Shown here piece by piece: positions 20,685-29,937 of a DNA stretch of 64,000 nt. The DNA comes from an uncultured Gammaproteobacteria bacterium (GTDB lineage: Bacteria > Pseudomonadota > Gammaproteobacteria > Steroidobacterales > Foliamicaceae), in assembly GCA_951828235.1 (NCBI GenBank), contig OX639965.1:1571191-1635190 (forward strand), in the 5' to 3' direction. The position numbers were made by a program, and so were the translations under genes. The notes below the pieces were generated by a model. The model was not told the origin of the DNA. It worked only from the letters and a program-made list of their open reading frames with translations, and made no database searches. Numbering within the stretch: the first letter of the stretch is position 1; each line of letters opens with the position of its first letter.

Positions 20685-21974
20685 CTATTGCTGCGCTTCC
20701 AGGCGTTTCTGGCTCAGGCGCTTGTGGTAGCCGATCCAGCTTCGGGCGTTGAAGTTTTTTTCGCCCCGGCCGAGTGTGGTCAGCAGCGAAACGCGCACGG
20801 CAAGGGCGCCCGGGTGGTTCGGGTCCACCGCCAGCGCGGCGTCGGCCATGTTCAGGCTCAGCACCAGGTCGCCTTCCTCCTCAAGCGCCTCGGCGCGCGC
20901 CACGACCTCGTCGACGCCGCCCGCCAGCTCCACCAGCTCGCGGATCTTCACGTCGGGCGATTCCGAAAGCAGGGTGGCCGGCTGGCCGTCGAACCAGCCC
21001 GCATAGCCATGGTAGATGCCGCGCACACTCCAGGCCACGCCGCCGTACGACTCTTCGATCTTGAACCGCTCCGGCAGCTTCACTTCGTTCATCACGGTAA
21101 AGACGTCCTTGCCCTCGTTGAGCCCGCGCACGGTGGCGTCATGGACATACTCGATCGCGTCGCGGTACTCGCCCAGCGTGGATCGAATCTCCTCCTTGCC
21201 CACCAGCGGCGGCGCGTGCGCCACCATCACGAGTTCCGGATCCAGCGCGAGAACGATGTCGATCGAATTGACATAGTCCAGCGCGAACCGCGGCGGCGCG
21301 CCTCTCAGCGCGGCGATGTTCGGAAAACTGCTGTAGTAGTTGTCGCCGATGAACGCCGCCTTCAGCTCCGGGATCCACACGGTCGAGTGGTCCCAGGTCT
21401 CACCCGGCGTATGCATCATGTGGAAGGTCAGCCCGCCGAATTCGAACTTGTACTCGGAATCGAACAGCATGGTGGTGGGAATCTCCGCCGCGAAATTGCC
21501 CTTTGACTTCACGTCCCTCGGCGGAGCGAGGAACTGCGCCTCGTTGCGGTACTGAAAAAAGCCCGCGAGCCGCTCGCGATAGTGCATGTATTCCACAAAC
21601 CGTCGCTGCGCGATGACCTCCGTGCCTTCCTCCTTCCACAGGTGCACGCCGCCCACATGGTCTTCGTGCGCGTGCGTCAGCAGGATGTACTTCACCGGCG
21701 CCGAGCTCATTCCCCGCAGCACCTCGTAGTGGCGCGGCGCGGAATCCCTCGTGGTGGTGTCGATGACCACGTTGCCGTCGGGGGTGACGACCAGGAAGGT
21801 GCGGCTCATGTCGGTCGCCATGAAGATCTGGTCGGTAACCTTTACGCCCTTGACCGTTCGCGCCATGGCGGACGGGGCGGCCGAAATCAGAAGGGCCAGT
21901 GCGATACCCGCGCAGATTGCATAGCGGCCGGCGGGCCTTGCGGCTGGGCCGGGTTGCCGGATGGGTGTGTTCAT
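20685..21974 (-). CDS. Secreted metallo-beta-lactamase-fold hydrolase, alkylsulfatase-like
   Basis: The start at 21974 has GGAG 8 bases upstream and yields 429 residues with a Sec signal (ICAGIALALLISAAPSAMA). The MBL zinc motif THAHEDHVGG lies near residue 100. Later ligands are in HTPGETWDHS, GDNYYSSFPN and VMVAHAPP. The C-terminal part (ELAGGVDEVVARAEAL..., MADAALAVDPNHPGA) resembles the dimerisation domain of SdsA1-type alkyl sulfatases. The substrate is not proven. Confidence 0.8.
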   Translation of the reverse strand: MNTPIRQPGPAARPAGRYAICAGIALALLISAAPSAMARTVKGVKVTDQIFMATDMSRTFLVVTPDGNVVIDTTTRDSAPRHYEVLRGMSSAPVKYILLTHAHEDHVGGVHLWKEEGTEVIAQRRFVEYMHYRERLAGFFQYRNEAQFLAPPRDVKSKGNFAAEIPTTMLFDSEYKFEFGGLTFHMMHTPGETWDHSTVWIPELKAAFIGDNYYSSFPNIAALRGAPPRFALDYVNSIDIVLALDPELVMVAHAPPLVGKEEIRSTLGEYRDAIEYVHDATVRGLNEGKDVFTVMNEVKLPERFKIEESYGGVAWSVRGIYHGYAGWFDGQPATLLSESPDVKIRELVELAGGVDEVVARAEALEEEGDLVLSLNMADAALAVDPNHPGALAVRVSLLTTLGRGEKNFNARSWIGYHKRLSQKRLEAQQ

Positions 21975-22090
21975 GATTTGTTCTCCGGTTGGACCCAAGT
22001 CCTTCTATCCTGCCATAGCGGAGGAGACGCGGCGCTACAATGAAAGGCCAAATCCGCTCAGGCGGACGCTTCGAATTGTCTACTCAGAAC

Positions 22091-23203
22091 ATGTCCACTA
22101 CCCGGCACCTTTCCACCGCCCGATTGACCGCCGCCACCGGCGGGCTCGCGGCGCTTGTGATGCTGCTGGCGGGCTGCGGCGGCGACAGGGATGCCGGCAA
22201 CGCCACGCCCCGCGGCGGCGGGGCCGCGCCGGTGCTCACCGAGATCGTCAGCCTGGGCGTGGTCACCGAAGAATACGTCGCGCTGGCCACCGCCCGGGCC
22301 AACGAGGCCATCGACGTCACGCCGCGCATCTCCAGCGTGGTGTCGGAGATTCGCTTCGAGGAAGGCCAGACCGTGGAGGCGGGCGAAGTGCTGGTGGAAC
22401 TGGACAGCCGCGAAATCCGCGCCGATCTCGATCTGGCCGAAGCCAACCTGCGCGAGCGCCGCAGCCGCTACGGGCGGCTGGAAACGCTGGCCGCCAGTCA
22501 GGTGGTCTCCGAAGTCGAGCTGGAGGAGATCCAGGCGCAGCTGCAGGTGGCCGAAGCGCAGGTCAACTCGGCCCGCGCCCGCCTGGAGGACACCGTCATC
22601 CGCGCGCCGTTTTCCGGCACCGTGGGCCTGCGAAGGATCAGCGTCGGCGGACTGGTGCAACCGAACACCATCATTACGACGCTGGACGACATCGGCGTCA
22701 TGAAGCTCGAGTTCTCCGTGCCGGAGGAATACCTCGCGGTCGTGAACGAGGGCCTTGAGATCGAAGCCAGCGGCGCGGCCTGGCCGAACCGCATCTTCTC
22801 GGGCGCCGTGATAAGCGTCGACAGCCGGGTCGACCCCATGACTCGCTCGCTGGCGGTGGTGGCCGAGCTGCCCAACGAGGACGGCGACTTGAAGCCCGGC
22901 ATGTTCCTGCAGGTGGTGATCGCCCGGCGCCGCGAGGACGTGGTACTGGCGGCGGAGGCCGCGCTGGTCCCGCGCCAGGGCCGCCAGTTCGTGTTCGTAA
23001 TCGACCAGGGACGCGCGCTGGAGCGTGAAGTGAAGCTGGGCACGCGCACGCCGGGCGCGGTCGAGATCGTCACCGGCCTCGAAGCCGGCGAAGAAATCGT
23101 GACCCAGGGCGTGCAGCGGCTGCGCGACGGATTGCCCGTGCGGGTGGCCGACGCGCCCGCGAGCCCCGGCGCCCGCGGAGCGGCGGCGGGACCCTCGCAA
23201 TGA
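22091..23203 (+). CDS. RND efflux periplasmic adaptor lipoprotein
   Basis: The ATG at 22091 gives 370 residues with a lipoprotein signal ending LLAGCGGD. The HlyD/AcrA layout follows: barrel-sandwich half (RISSVVSEIRFEEGQTVEAGEVLVELD), a helical hairpin, the second half (VIRAPFSGTVGLRRISVGGLVQP), then beta-barrel and proximal domains. It links the inner-membrane pump to an outer-membrane channel. It overlaps the pump gene by four bases. No TolC gene is adjacent; the nearest is at 46218. Confidence 0.92.
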   Translation: MSTTRHLSTARLTAATGGLAALVMLLAGCGGDRDAGNATPRGGGAAPVLTEIVSLGVVTEEYVALATARANEAIDVTPRISSVVSEIRFEEGQTVEAGEVLVELDSREIRADLDLAEANLRERRSRYGRLETLAASQVVSEVELEEIQAQLQVAEAQVNSARARLEDTVIRAPFSGTVGLRRISVGGLVQPNTIITTLDDIGVMKLEFSVPEEYLAVVNEGLEIEASGAAWPNRIFSGAVISVDSRVDPMTRSLAVVAELPNEDGDLKPGMFLQVVIARRREDVVLAAEAALVPRQGRQFVFVIDQGRALEREVKLGTRTPGAVEIVTGLEAGEEIVTQGVQRLRDGLPVRVADAPASPGARGAAAGPSQ

Positions 23204-26200
23204 TTATTTCCGACATTTCCGTGCGCCGGCCGGTGCTGGCCGCGGTGATCAGCCTGGTGCTGTTCATCCTCGGCCTGCTGGCGCTCAACACGCTGTCGGT
23301 GCGCGAGTATCCCGACGTTCAGCCGCCGGTGGTTTCCATCGACACCCTCTACACCGGCGCTTCCGGCGACATCGTCGAACGGCGCATCACCCAGGTGATC
23401 GAGGACCAGGTGGCCGGCCTTCCCGGCGTGGTGAAGATGACCTCGCGCAGCCAGGACGAGCGCTCCACCATCACCATGGAGTTCGGGCTGGACCGCGACA
23501 TCGACGCCGCCGCCAACGACGCCCGCGAACGCGTGGCGCGCGTGCTGCGGGCCCTGCCCGAAGAGGCCGACCCGCCGCAGATCACCAAGCAGGACAACAT
23601 GATGGACGCGACCATGTACGTGGACGTGGCCAGCGATGTCCGCTCGGTCATGGCCATCACCGACTTTGCCGAGCGCAGCCTGGTCGACCGCCTGAGTTCC
23701 ATCGATGGCGTCGCGGCCATCCGCCTGTCCGGCGGCCGCCGCCCGGCCATGCGCGTGTGGCTGGACCGCGAGGCGCTGGCCGCCCGCGGCCTGACCGTGC
23801 AGGACGTGGAACGCACCCTGCGCAGCGAGAACGTGGAACTGCCGGCCGGCCGCATCGAGTCGGTGGACCGCGAGTTCACCCTGCGCGCCATCACGGGGCT
23901 GGACACGCCCGAGGAATTCGGCGCCCTGGTGATCGGCCGCGGCGCGTCCGGGCGCTTCGTGCGCCTGAACGAGGTGGCGGACATCCGGCTCGAACCCGAG
24001 GACATGCGCTCCATCGCCCGCTCCAACCGCCAGGCCGGCGTCAGCCTGGGGATTGTCCCGCAGGCCCAGGCCAACATCGTGGCGGTCAACCAGCGGGTCA
24101 AGGAAGACGTGGATCTCCTCCAGGCCTCGCTGCCGGACGACATTTCCGTGGACGTGAACGTGGACTTCTCCGAGTTCGTCGGCGAGTCCATGCGCGAGGT
24201 GTTCAAGGCCCTGGCGATCGCCCTGGGCGTGGTGCTGTTCGTGATGCTGCTGTTTTTGAGTTCCTGGCGCGCCACGCTGATTCCCGGGCTCACCATCCCA
24301 GTTTCGATCATCGCCGCCGCCATGGTACTGGCGATCCTGGGCTACACGATCAACACGCTGACCCTGCTGGCCGCGGTGCTGGCCATCGGCCTGGTCGTCG
24401 ACGACGCCATCGTGGTGCTGGAGAACATCGTGCGCCACCGCGAGCAGGGCAGCCCGCCGCTGCTGGCGGCCATCGACGGCAGCAAGCAGATCGCCTTTGC
24501 CGTTATCGCCACCACCGTGGTGCTGGTTTCCGTTTTCCTGCCCGTGGCCCTCGCTCCCGGGCGCATAGGCGTGATCTTCGGTGAGTTCGGCATCACCCTG
24601 GCGGCCGCCGTGGTGTTCTCCTCCGTGGTGGCCCTGACCCTGGTGCCGATGCTGTGCTCGCGCATGATGCGCTCCCAGGAAAAAGTGACGGCCTCGACCC
24701 GCGGACGCAAGCGCGGCGCCGTTTTCCGCGCCCTGGCCGGCGGCTACCGCAAGGGCATGACCCGCGCCCTGCGTGCGCCCTGGCTGGCCATCGTGCTGGT
24801 GCTGGGCGTTTCCGGCCTCGGCTGGTACCTGTTCGACCGGCTCGACCAGGAATACACGCCCACCGAGGACCGCGGCATGATCATCATGATGGCGCGCGGC
24901 CCCGAAGGCGCCAGCCTGGACTACATGGACGGGCAGCTCGGCCAGATCGAAGACATCGTGATGCCCTGGGTCGAGCGCGGCGAGGTCCGGCGGATCATCC
25001 TGCGCACCGGAGGCTGGGGCGCCGGCGGCGACGTGAGCTCCGCGTTCATCTACTCGCCGCTTGAGCCGCGTTCAGAACGCGAGATGTCATCGCCGGAAAT
25101 CGCCGGCATGCTGCGCGGTCCGCTGGCGGCCCTGCCGGGCGTGCGGGCCTTCGTGTTCCTGCCTCCGAGCCTGAACATGGGCGGGGGCCAGCCGGTACAG
25201 GTGGTGCTGCGCGGCAATGAATACGACCAGCTTGCCGAATGGCGCGACCGCGTCCTCGACCGGGTGCGCGAGAACCCGAACATCGTCAACATGAACTCGG
25301 ACTACTACGAGACCAAGCCGCAGATCAAGGTAACGGTGGACCGCGCCCGCGCCACCGACCTCGGCGTGTCGCTGCGCGATGTGGGCGAGACGCTGCAGAC
25401 CATGCTCGGTTCGCGCCGCGTCACCACTTTCATCGACCGCGGCGAGGAATACAACGTGGTCCTGCAGGCCTCCGAAGAAGACCGGGTCACGCCGCAGGAC
25501 CTCAACAACATCTACGTGCGGTCCATTTCCAGCGGCCTGGTGCCGCTGGCCAGCCTGGTGCGCCTGGAGGAGAGCTCCGGTCCGCGCCAGCTGTCGCGCT
25601 TCAACCGCCGCCGCGCCATCAAGCTGTCCGGAAACATCATGCCCGGCTACTCGCTGGGCGAGGCGCTGGACTACATCGAGATGGTGATCGAGGAGGAAGT
25701 CGACGACGAGTCCCTGAGCGTGCAATACGACGGCGAGTCGCGCGAATACAAGGAGTCCAGCGGCCAGATCTACTTCAGCTTCCTGCTGGCGCTCTTGATC
25801 TGCTTCCTTGTCCTGGCGGCCCAGTTCGAGAGTTTCATCCATCCGTTCATCATCCTGCTCACCGTGCCGCTGGCGCTGACCGGCGGCATGCTGGGGCTTA
25901 ACGTGTCCGGAGGCACGCTCAACGTGTTCAGCCTCACCGGCTGCATCATGCTGATCGGCCTGGCGGCCAAGAACGGCATATTGATCGTGGAGTTCTCCAA
26001 CCAGCTCCGCGATCGCGGCCTGTCGGTGGTCCAGGCGGTGCTGGAAGGCGCCACCACGCGCCTGCGGCCCGTGCTGATGACCAGCTTGTGCACCATCGGC
26101 GGCTCCATCCCGCTGATCGTGGGCGCGGGGGCCGGCACCGAGGCCCGCCGCTCGATCGGCGTGGTGGTGCTGTTCGGCGTGCTCGTTTCCGTGGTGCTTA

Positions 26201-26328
26201 CCTTGTACATAGTTCCCTGCTTCTACGCCATGCTGGCCGGCCGCACCCGCCCGGTCAACGCGGTGTCGCGCGCCGTGCAGGCGCTGCGCAAGCGCCACCC
26301 CACCACGACTGCCGCCTCCACGCCCTAA
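23200..26328 (+). CDS. RND efflux transporter, AcrB/MexB-like
   Basis: At 1042 residues it has the HAE1-type length, with twelve membrane segments and two large periplasmic loops. The proton-relay motif GLVVDDAIVVLENIVRH with paired aspartates lies in the fourth helix, and GIVVDDA-like and GLAAKNGILIVEF motifs follow. It is predicted to export drugs or lipophilic compounds with the preceding adaptor. The substrate is unknown. Confidence 0.94.
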   Translation: MIISDISVRRPVLAAVISLVLFILGLLALNTLSVREYPDVQPPVVSIDTLYTGASGDIVERRITQVIEDQVAGLPGVVKMTSRSQDERSTITMEFGLDRDIDAAANDARERVARVLRALPEEADPPQITKQDNMMDATMYVDVASDVRSVMAITDFAERSLVDRLSSIDGVAAIRLSGGRRPAMRVWLDREALAARGLTVQDVERTLRSENVELPAGRIESVDREFTLRAITGLDTPEEFGALVIGRGASGRFVRLNEVADIRLEPEDMRSIARSNRQAGVSLGIVPQAQANIVAVNQRVKEDVDLLQASLPDDISVDVNVDFSEFVGESMREVFKALAIALGVVLFVMLLFLSSWRATLIPGLTIPVSIIAAAMVLAILGYTINTLTLLAAVLAIGLVVDDAIVVLENIVRHREQGSPPLLAAIDGSKQIAFAVIATTVVLVSVFLPVALAPGRIGVIFGEFGITLAAAVVFSSVVALTLVPMLCSRMMRSQEKVTASTRGRKRGAVFRALAGGYRKGMTRALRAPWLAIVLVLGVSGLGWYLFDRLDQEYTPTEDRGMIIMMARGPEGASLDYMDGQLGQIEDIVMPWVERGEVRRIILRTGGWGAGGDVSSAFIYSPLEPRSEREMSSPEIAGMLRGPLAALPGVRAFVFLPPSLNMGGGQPVQVVLRGNEYDQLAEWRDRVLDRVRENPNIVNMNSDYYETKPQIKVTVDRARATDLGVSLRDVGETLQTMLGSRRVTTFIDRGEEYNVVLQASEEDRVTPQDLNNIYVRSISSGLVPLASLVRLEESSGPRQLSRFNRRRAIKLSGNIMPGYSLGEALDYIEMVIEEEVDDESLSVQYDGESREYKESSGQIYFSFLLALLICFLVLAAQFESFIHPFIILLTVPLALTGGMLGLNVSGGTLNVFSLTGCIMLIGLAAKNGILIVEFSNQLRDRGLSVVQAVLEGATTRLRPVLMTSLCTIGGSIPLIVGAGAGTEARRSIGVVVLFGVLVSVVLTLYIVPCFYAMLAGRTRPVNAVSRAVQALRKRHPTTTAASTP

Positions 26329-26352
26329 GGGTGGGGGCATTGCCCCCATAAC
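26327..26352. terminator. Hairpin after the RND operon
   Basis: TGGGGGCA/TGCCCCCA forms an 8-bp stem (about 26334-26350) just past the pump stop codon. No strong U-run follows. It may be a terminator or a member of the REP-like family. Confidence 0.4.
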
Positions 26353-26467
26353 GTCTCGCGCTCCACGAAACGCTCTCCTTAGCGTGATCGAGTCGAATTG
26401 CTAATGCGCGCAATCGCACTGTTTTATTGGGAGTCAGCGGGCAGAGTAGCGTGATATATTCGCCGGT

Positions 26468-26716
26468 ATGGACGACGAAAGGGACGCAATGATTTCTGTC
26501 CTGATTGGAAAGATGACAGCGGTAGAAGTATTGCTGGATATGCTTTGGACGGATCGGATTTCCAAGGAAGAAAATCCGCGGGAAGTTGCGCGAACCTTGG
26601 CGGAACACATCAAGAGTTTGGTGGACGACGACCTGTCCATACCTTTTGGCAAAGCTGCTTATGACGCATTGGACGAACGCCTGGAAGCGATCAAGCGGCG
26701 CGTGGAAACACTGTAA
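26468..26716 (+). CDS. Small hypothetical protein, first gene of Panacea module
   Basis: The 82-residue protein is mostly predicted helix (MDDERDAMISVLIGKMTAVEVLLDMLW...ALDERLEAIKRRVETL), with no recognised domain. It is the first of three tightly spaced genes in an AT-richer patch between the RND operon and rplY. Its stop lies 22 bases before the next start. A TATATT box sits just upstream at about 26453. Confidence 0.55.
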   Translation: MDDERDAMISVLIGKMTAVEVLLDMLWTDRISKEENPREVARTLAEHIKSLVDDDLSIPFGKAAYDALDERLEAIKRRVETL

Positions 26717-26738
26717 CAACCATTGGAGGGAAACATTG

Positions 26739-27272
26739 GTGAGCGGAACGCAGTCAATAGGGTATCGGACCGAAAAGGTCATTCACTACATCATTGCCAA
26801 CACATGCCCGGATTTGGGCGCAACCAGACTGTGCAAGGTAATGTGGCTTGCCGATGTGCTTCACTACCGCCGGCATGGCAGGTCCGTGTCAGGTCAGGAA
26901 TCTTACAAACGAATGCCAAGAGGTCCGGTGCCAAACGGTTTCTACGATGCACTCGACGGCTTGGAAAAGCGCAAGGCTATTCGAAAGAAGCCGGTCACCG
27001 TTTTCAATTTCACGCGCAATGAGTTTCATGTTCTGAAGCCGGCGAACAAGAATTGGTTTTCCGGGAGTGCTCAAGAAGCACTTCATGAAGCCATCGAGGC
27101 CATCAGGCCTCTCAGAGCGATTGAGGCAAGCGAGGATACTCACGATTCCCTTTGGGAAGAGTCGGAAGATGGCCAGCAAATGCTTATTTCAGCGGCTGCC
27201 ATTGTTCCTGCCAAAGTGTTGCCGAAAGATATCGAGTGGGCGCGCCAGGAAAGAACAGTTCCACTTGAGTAG
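26739..27272 (+). CDS. Panacea (DUF4065/SocA-like) domain protein, likely antitoxin
   Basis: GGAGGG at 26725-26730 points to the GTG at 26739 (or TTG at 26736), giving about 177 residues. The first 85 residues match the Panacea domain: KVIHYIIANT, LCKVMWLADVLHYRRHGRSVSGQESYKRMPRGPVPNGFYDAL. Panacea proteins (SocA, GepA, PanA) are known antitoxins with varied partner toxins. A C-terminal acidic extension follows. The flanking small genes are candidate partners. Confidence 0.75.
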   Translation: MSGTQSIGYRTEKVIHYIIANTCPDLGATRLCKVMWLADVLHYRRHGRSVSGQESYKRMPRGPVPNGFYDALDGLEKRKAIRKKPVTVFNFTRNEFHVLKPANKNWFSGSAQEALHEAIEAIRPLRAIEASEDTHDSLWEESEDGQQMLISAAAIVPAKVLPKDIEWARQERTVPLE

Positions 27273-27275
27273 GAA

Positions 27276-27578
27276 ATGCGTTTTGCACGCATTGGGGGAA
27301 AGTGGAGGATCAAACTTTCCCCGTCCGCCGTCGCAACGGTGCGAGCAGAGAAGGCGCGCAACGCCGAGTTTGGCAGGTACTGGCGCGGCATTCTGAACCG
27401 TTTGAAGATTACTGCCCATCGTGACGGAACGCCTTTGGGGGAGGACCGACCGGGCGAGTATGTTTTTGCGTCCGGTCCCGACCCTGTGTCAGGACTGCCG
27501 CGAATCCTGGTCAGCTACTTGATTATGGGAGACACCGTAACCATCGGCAGGATTCTCATTGATGTACCGGACGAATGA
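27276..27578 (+). CDS. Small hypothetical protein, candidate toxin
   Basis: The 100-residue basic protein starts three bases after the Panacea gene. The C-terminal half (GEYVFASGPDPVSGLPRILVSYLIMGDTVTIGRILIDVP) alternates strands in a way reminiscent of RelE/ParE-fold toxins, but no catalytic set can be assigned by eye. Tight spacing with the Panacea gene suggests it is the cognate toxin or a third component. Base composition is less GC-rich than rplY next door. Confidence 0.55.
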   Translation: MRFARIGGKWRIKLSPSAVATVRAEKARNAEFGRYWRGILNRLKITAHRDGTPLGEDRPGEYVFASGPDPVSGLPRILVSYLIMGDTVTIGRILIDVPDE

Positions 27579-27597
27579 AGTAAAATTCCGCCCCGTC

Positions 27598-28287
27598 ATG
27601 GCCACCATGATCGATCTTCAAGGCGAGCTTCGCGACGGCGGCGGCAAGCGTTCCGCGCGCCGCGCGCGCCGCGAAGGCAAGGCGCCGGCGGTGCTGTACG
27701 GCGCCGGGCGCCCCCCGCGCATGCTGTCCTTTTCCTCCGAGGCGCTGAACCGGCGCCTCGAAGACCCCACCTTCCGTTCGCGGGTGCTGAACGTGCGCGT
27801 CGGCGACAAGTCGCAGCCGGCCATCGTCAAGGACGTGCAGCGCCACCCGGCGCGCAACACCGTCCTGCACATCGACCTGCAGCGGGTGCGCGACCAGGAG
27901 ACCATCCGCATGGTCGTGCCCATCAGCCTGCTCAACGCAGAGGAGTCGCCGGGCGTGAAGATGGGCGGCAGCGTCTCCCATCTCCTGAGCGAGCTGAACA
28001 TCATCTGCCTGCCCAGGGACCTGCCGGAGCAGATCGAGGTCGATCTGGCCGAGATGGAGCTGGACGCCATGCTGCATATGTCCGACCTCGACCTGCCGGA
28101 AGGCGTCGCGGTGAACGAGCGCATTCACGGCGCCACCGACCACCCGGTGGTATCCATTCACCTGCGCCGCGTCGCCGAGGTGGACGAAGTGGAAGAAGAC
28201 GAAGAGCTGCTCGACGAAGACGCCGAAGCCGAGGGCGAGCGCGAGGGCGAGGCGCCGGCCGACGAGGATTCCTCTGGCGAGGACTGA
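27598..28287 (+). CDS. rplY: 50S ribosomal protein L25/general stress protein Ctc
   Basis: The ATG at 27598 (or 27607) gives about 229 residues. The N-terminal 5S-rRNA-binding domain has GGKRSARRARREGKAPAVLYG. A TL5/Ctc-type C-terminal domain follows, and the protein ends in a very acidic 30-residue tail. The order rplY-pth-ychF is the standard proteobacterial one. An earlier ATG at 27559 overlaps the small gene upstream. Confidence 0.93.
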   Translation: MATMIDLQGELRDGGGKRSARRARREGKAPAVLYGAGRPPRMLSFSSEALNRRLEDPTFRSRVLNVRVGDKSQPAIVKDVQRHPARNTVLHIDLQRVRDQETIRMVVPISLLNAEESPGVKMGGSVSHLLSELNIICLPRDLPEQIEVDLAEMELDAMLHMSDLDLPEGVAVNERIHGATDHPVVSIHLRRVAEVDEVEEDEELLDEDAEAEGEREGEAPADEDSSGED

Positions 28288-28888
28288 ATCCCCTCCCGAC
28301 CTGGTCATCGGCCTGGGCAATCCGGGCCCCGATCACGCTCACCACCGGCACAACGCCGGCTTTAAGTTCCTGGATCTGCTCGCCGGCCACTGGTCGGCGC
28401 CCGATTTCGTCCACCGCTCGCGCCTCGGGGCGGCCGCGTCCATCGCGCGCCGCGGCGAAGCGCAGGTGCTGCTGCTCAAGCCCAGGGCCTGGATGAACTC
28501 CAGCGGCCAGGCGGTGCGCGCCGTCCTGGATTTCTTCAAGCTCGACGCGACCTCCGCCCTGATCGTCCACGACGACCTCGACCTGCCCCCCGGCGCCGCG
28601 CGTCTCAAGCGCGGCGGCGGCCACGGCGGACACAACGGCCTGCGCGACGTCATCCGCCACTGCGGCCCGGAATTCCTGCGCCTGCGCCTGGGCGTGGGCC
28701 ACCCCGGGGACAGGGACCGCGTAACTCCCTATGTACTGTCCAAACCCACCGCCGGCGAGGGCAAGGCCATCGAGGAAGCAATGCACGAAGCGTTGCAAGC
28801 CTTCGACACGCTGTACAAGAAAGGCCTGCAGTCCGCCATGACCCAACTCCACACGCCCGGAAGCGAGGACCCCGGGACCTCCCGGTGA
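28274..28888 (+). CDS. pth: Peptidyl-tRNA hydrolase with non-standard start
   Basis: Pth cleaves peptidyl-tRNA released by abortive translation. The frame contains LVIGLGNPGPDHAHHRHNAGFKFLD (active-site Asn and His), KPRAWMNSSGQAV, HDDLDLPPG and GGGHGGHNGLRD. No ATG, GTG or TTG occurs upstream of LVIGLGNPG in this frame. The first ATG (28466) would delete the catalytic residues. A CTG at 28274 with GAGGA five bases upstream is the best start, giving 204 residues and a 14-base overlap with rplY; ATT at 28268 is another option. Confidence 0.88.
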   Translation: MARTESPPDLVIGLGNPGPDHAHHRHNAGFKFLDLLAGHWSAPDFVHRSRLGAAASIARRGEAQVLLLKPRAWMNSSGQAVRAVLDFFKLDATSALIVHDDLDLPPGAARLKRGGGHGGHNGLRDVIRHCGPEFLRLRLGVGHPGDRDRVTPYVLSKPTAGEGKAIEEAMHEALQAFDTLYKKGLQSAMTQLHTPGSEDPGTSR

Positions 28889-29937
28889 AAGCCGCGATCA
28901 TCGGCCTGCCGAACGTCGGCAAGTCCACGCTGTTCAATGCGCTGGCGGCCGCCGAGGTCCCCACCGAGAACCGCCCCTTCTGCACCATCGACCCGAATGT
29001 CGCGCGGGTGCCCGTCCCCGACCCGCGCCTGGACGCCGTGGCCGAAGCCTCCGGCATGCGGCGCAAGGTGTATGCCACGCTGGAGCTGGTGGACGTGGCC
29101 GGCCTGGTGAAGGGCGCGTCGCGCGGCGAAGGCCTGGGCAACCGCTTCCTGGCCCAGGTGCGCGAGGCCGATGCCGCGGTGCACGTGCTGCGCTGCTTCG
29201 AATCGAAGCGCATCGCCCACGTCTCCGGGGCCCTGGACCCGGTCGACGACGCCGAGACCGTCAACACCGAGCTGATCCTGGCCGACCTGGCCGTCGTCGA
29301 ACGCGCGCTGGACTCCGCCCGCCGCCGCGCCAGGTCCGGCCATCCGGACCTCAAAAAGCGGGTGGAAGAACTGGAAGCTCTGCACGACCACCTGGGGAGT
29401 GCCCGGGAGGGAGGGCGTCCCGCCCTCCCCGAAGGCGGGACACCCTCCCTCCCACTCCTCACCACCATGCCCACGCTCTACGCCCTCAACGTCGCAGAAG
29501 AGCAGCTCGAAGAAGGCGGCCCCGCCGACCCGGCCGAAAAATATGCCGCAAAGCAGCGCAAACTCGCCGTTCGCGTCACCGCCGAGCTCGAGTCCGAGCT
29601 CGCGGCGATGCCCGAAAGCGAGCAGCAGGATCTGCGCGCGGGCCTAGGCCTCCCGGACCAGGTCCTCGAGCGTTTCATGCAGGCGCTGCGCCAGCTTCTG
29701 AATCTCAACACCTTCTTCACCGCAGGACCCTCCGAGGCCCGCGCCTGGCTGCTGCCCAAAGGCGCTACCGCCTGGCGCGCCGCAGGCCGCGTGCACACCG
29801 ATTTCCAGCAGCGCTTCGTGCGCGCCGAAGTTACGCCCTGGCAGGCTTTCATCGCCGTGCCCGGGACCGCGCCTGAACTGAAGGGCCGGGAATATAGAGT
29901 CCGGGACGGTGATGTGTTACGATTCCGTTGGGGTTGA
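28885..29937 (+). CDS. ychF: Obg-family GTPase/ATPase YchF
   Basis: The 350-residue protein starts at a GTG that overlaps the pth stop. G1 is GLPNVGKSTLFNAL, G3 is DVAGLVKGASRGEGLGNRFL, and the C-terminal TGS domain includes NTFFTAGPSEARAWLLPKG and HTDFQQRFVRAEV. A loop at about residues 170-190 is encoded by a REP-like palindrome (SAREGGRPALPEGGTPSLP), replacing the usual sequence there. YchF binds ATP preferentially and associates with ribosomes. Confidence 0.94.
   Translation: MKAAIIGLPNVGKSTLFNALAAAEVPTENRPFCTIDPNVARVPVPDPRLDAVAEASGMRRKVYATLELVDVAGLVKGASRGEGLGNRFLAQVREADAAVHVLRCFESKRIAHVSGALDPVDDAETVNTELILADLAVVERALDSARRRARSGHPDLKKRVEELEALHDHLGSAREGGRPALPEGGTPSLPLLTTMPTLYALNVAEEQLEEGGPADPAEKYAAKQRKLAVRVTAELESELAAMPESEQQDLRAGLGLPDQVLERFMQALRQLLNLNTFFTAGPSEARAWLLPKGATAWRAAGRVHTDFQQRFVRAEVTPWQAFIAVPGTAPELKGREYRVRDGDVLRFRWG
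29405..29453. repeat. REP-like palindrome inside ychF
   Basis: GGGAGGGAGGGCGTCCCGCCCTCCC, then GAAGGCGGGACACCCTCCCTCCC: two nested inverted repeats of the family, read through in frame. This is the cleanest copy in the window. Confidence 0.8.
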
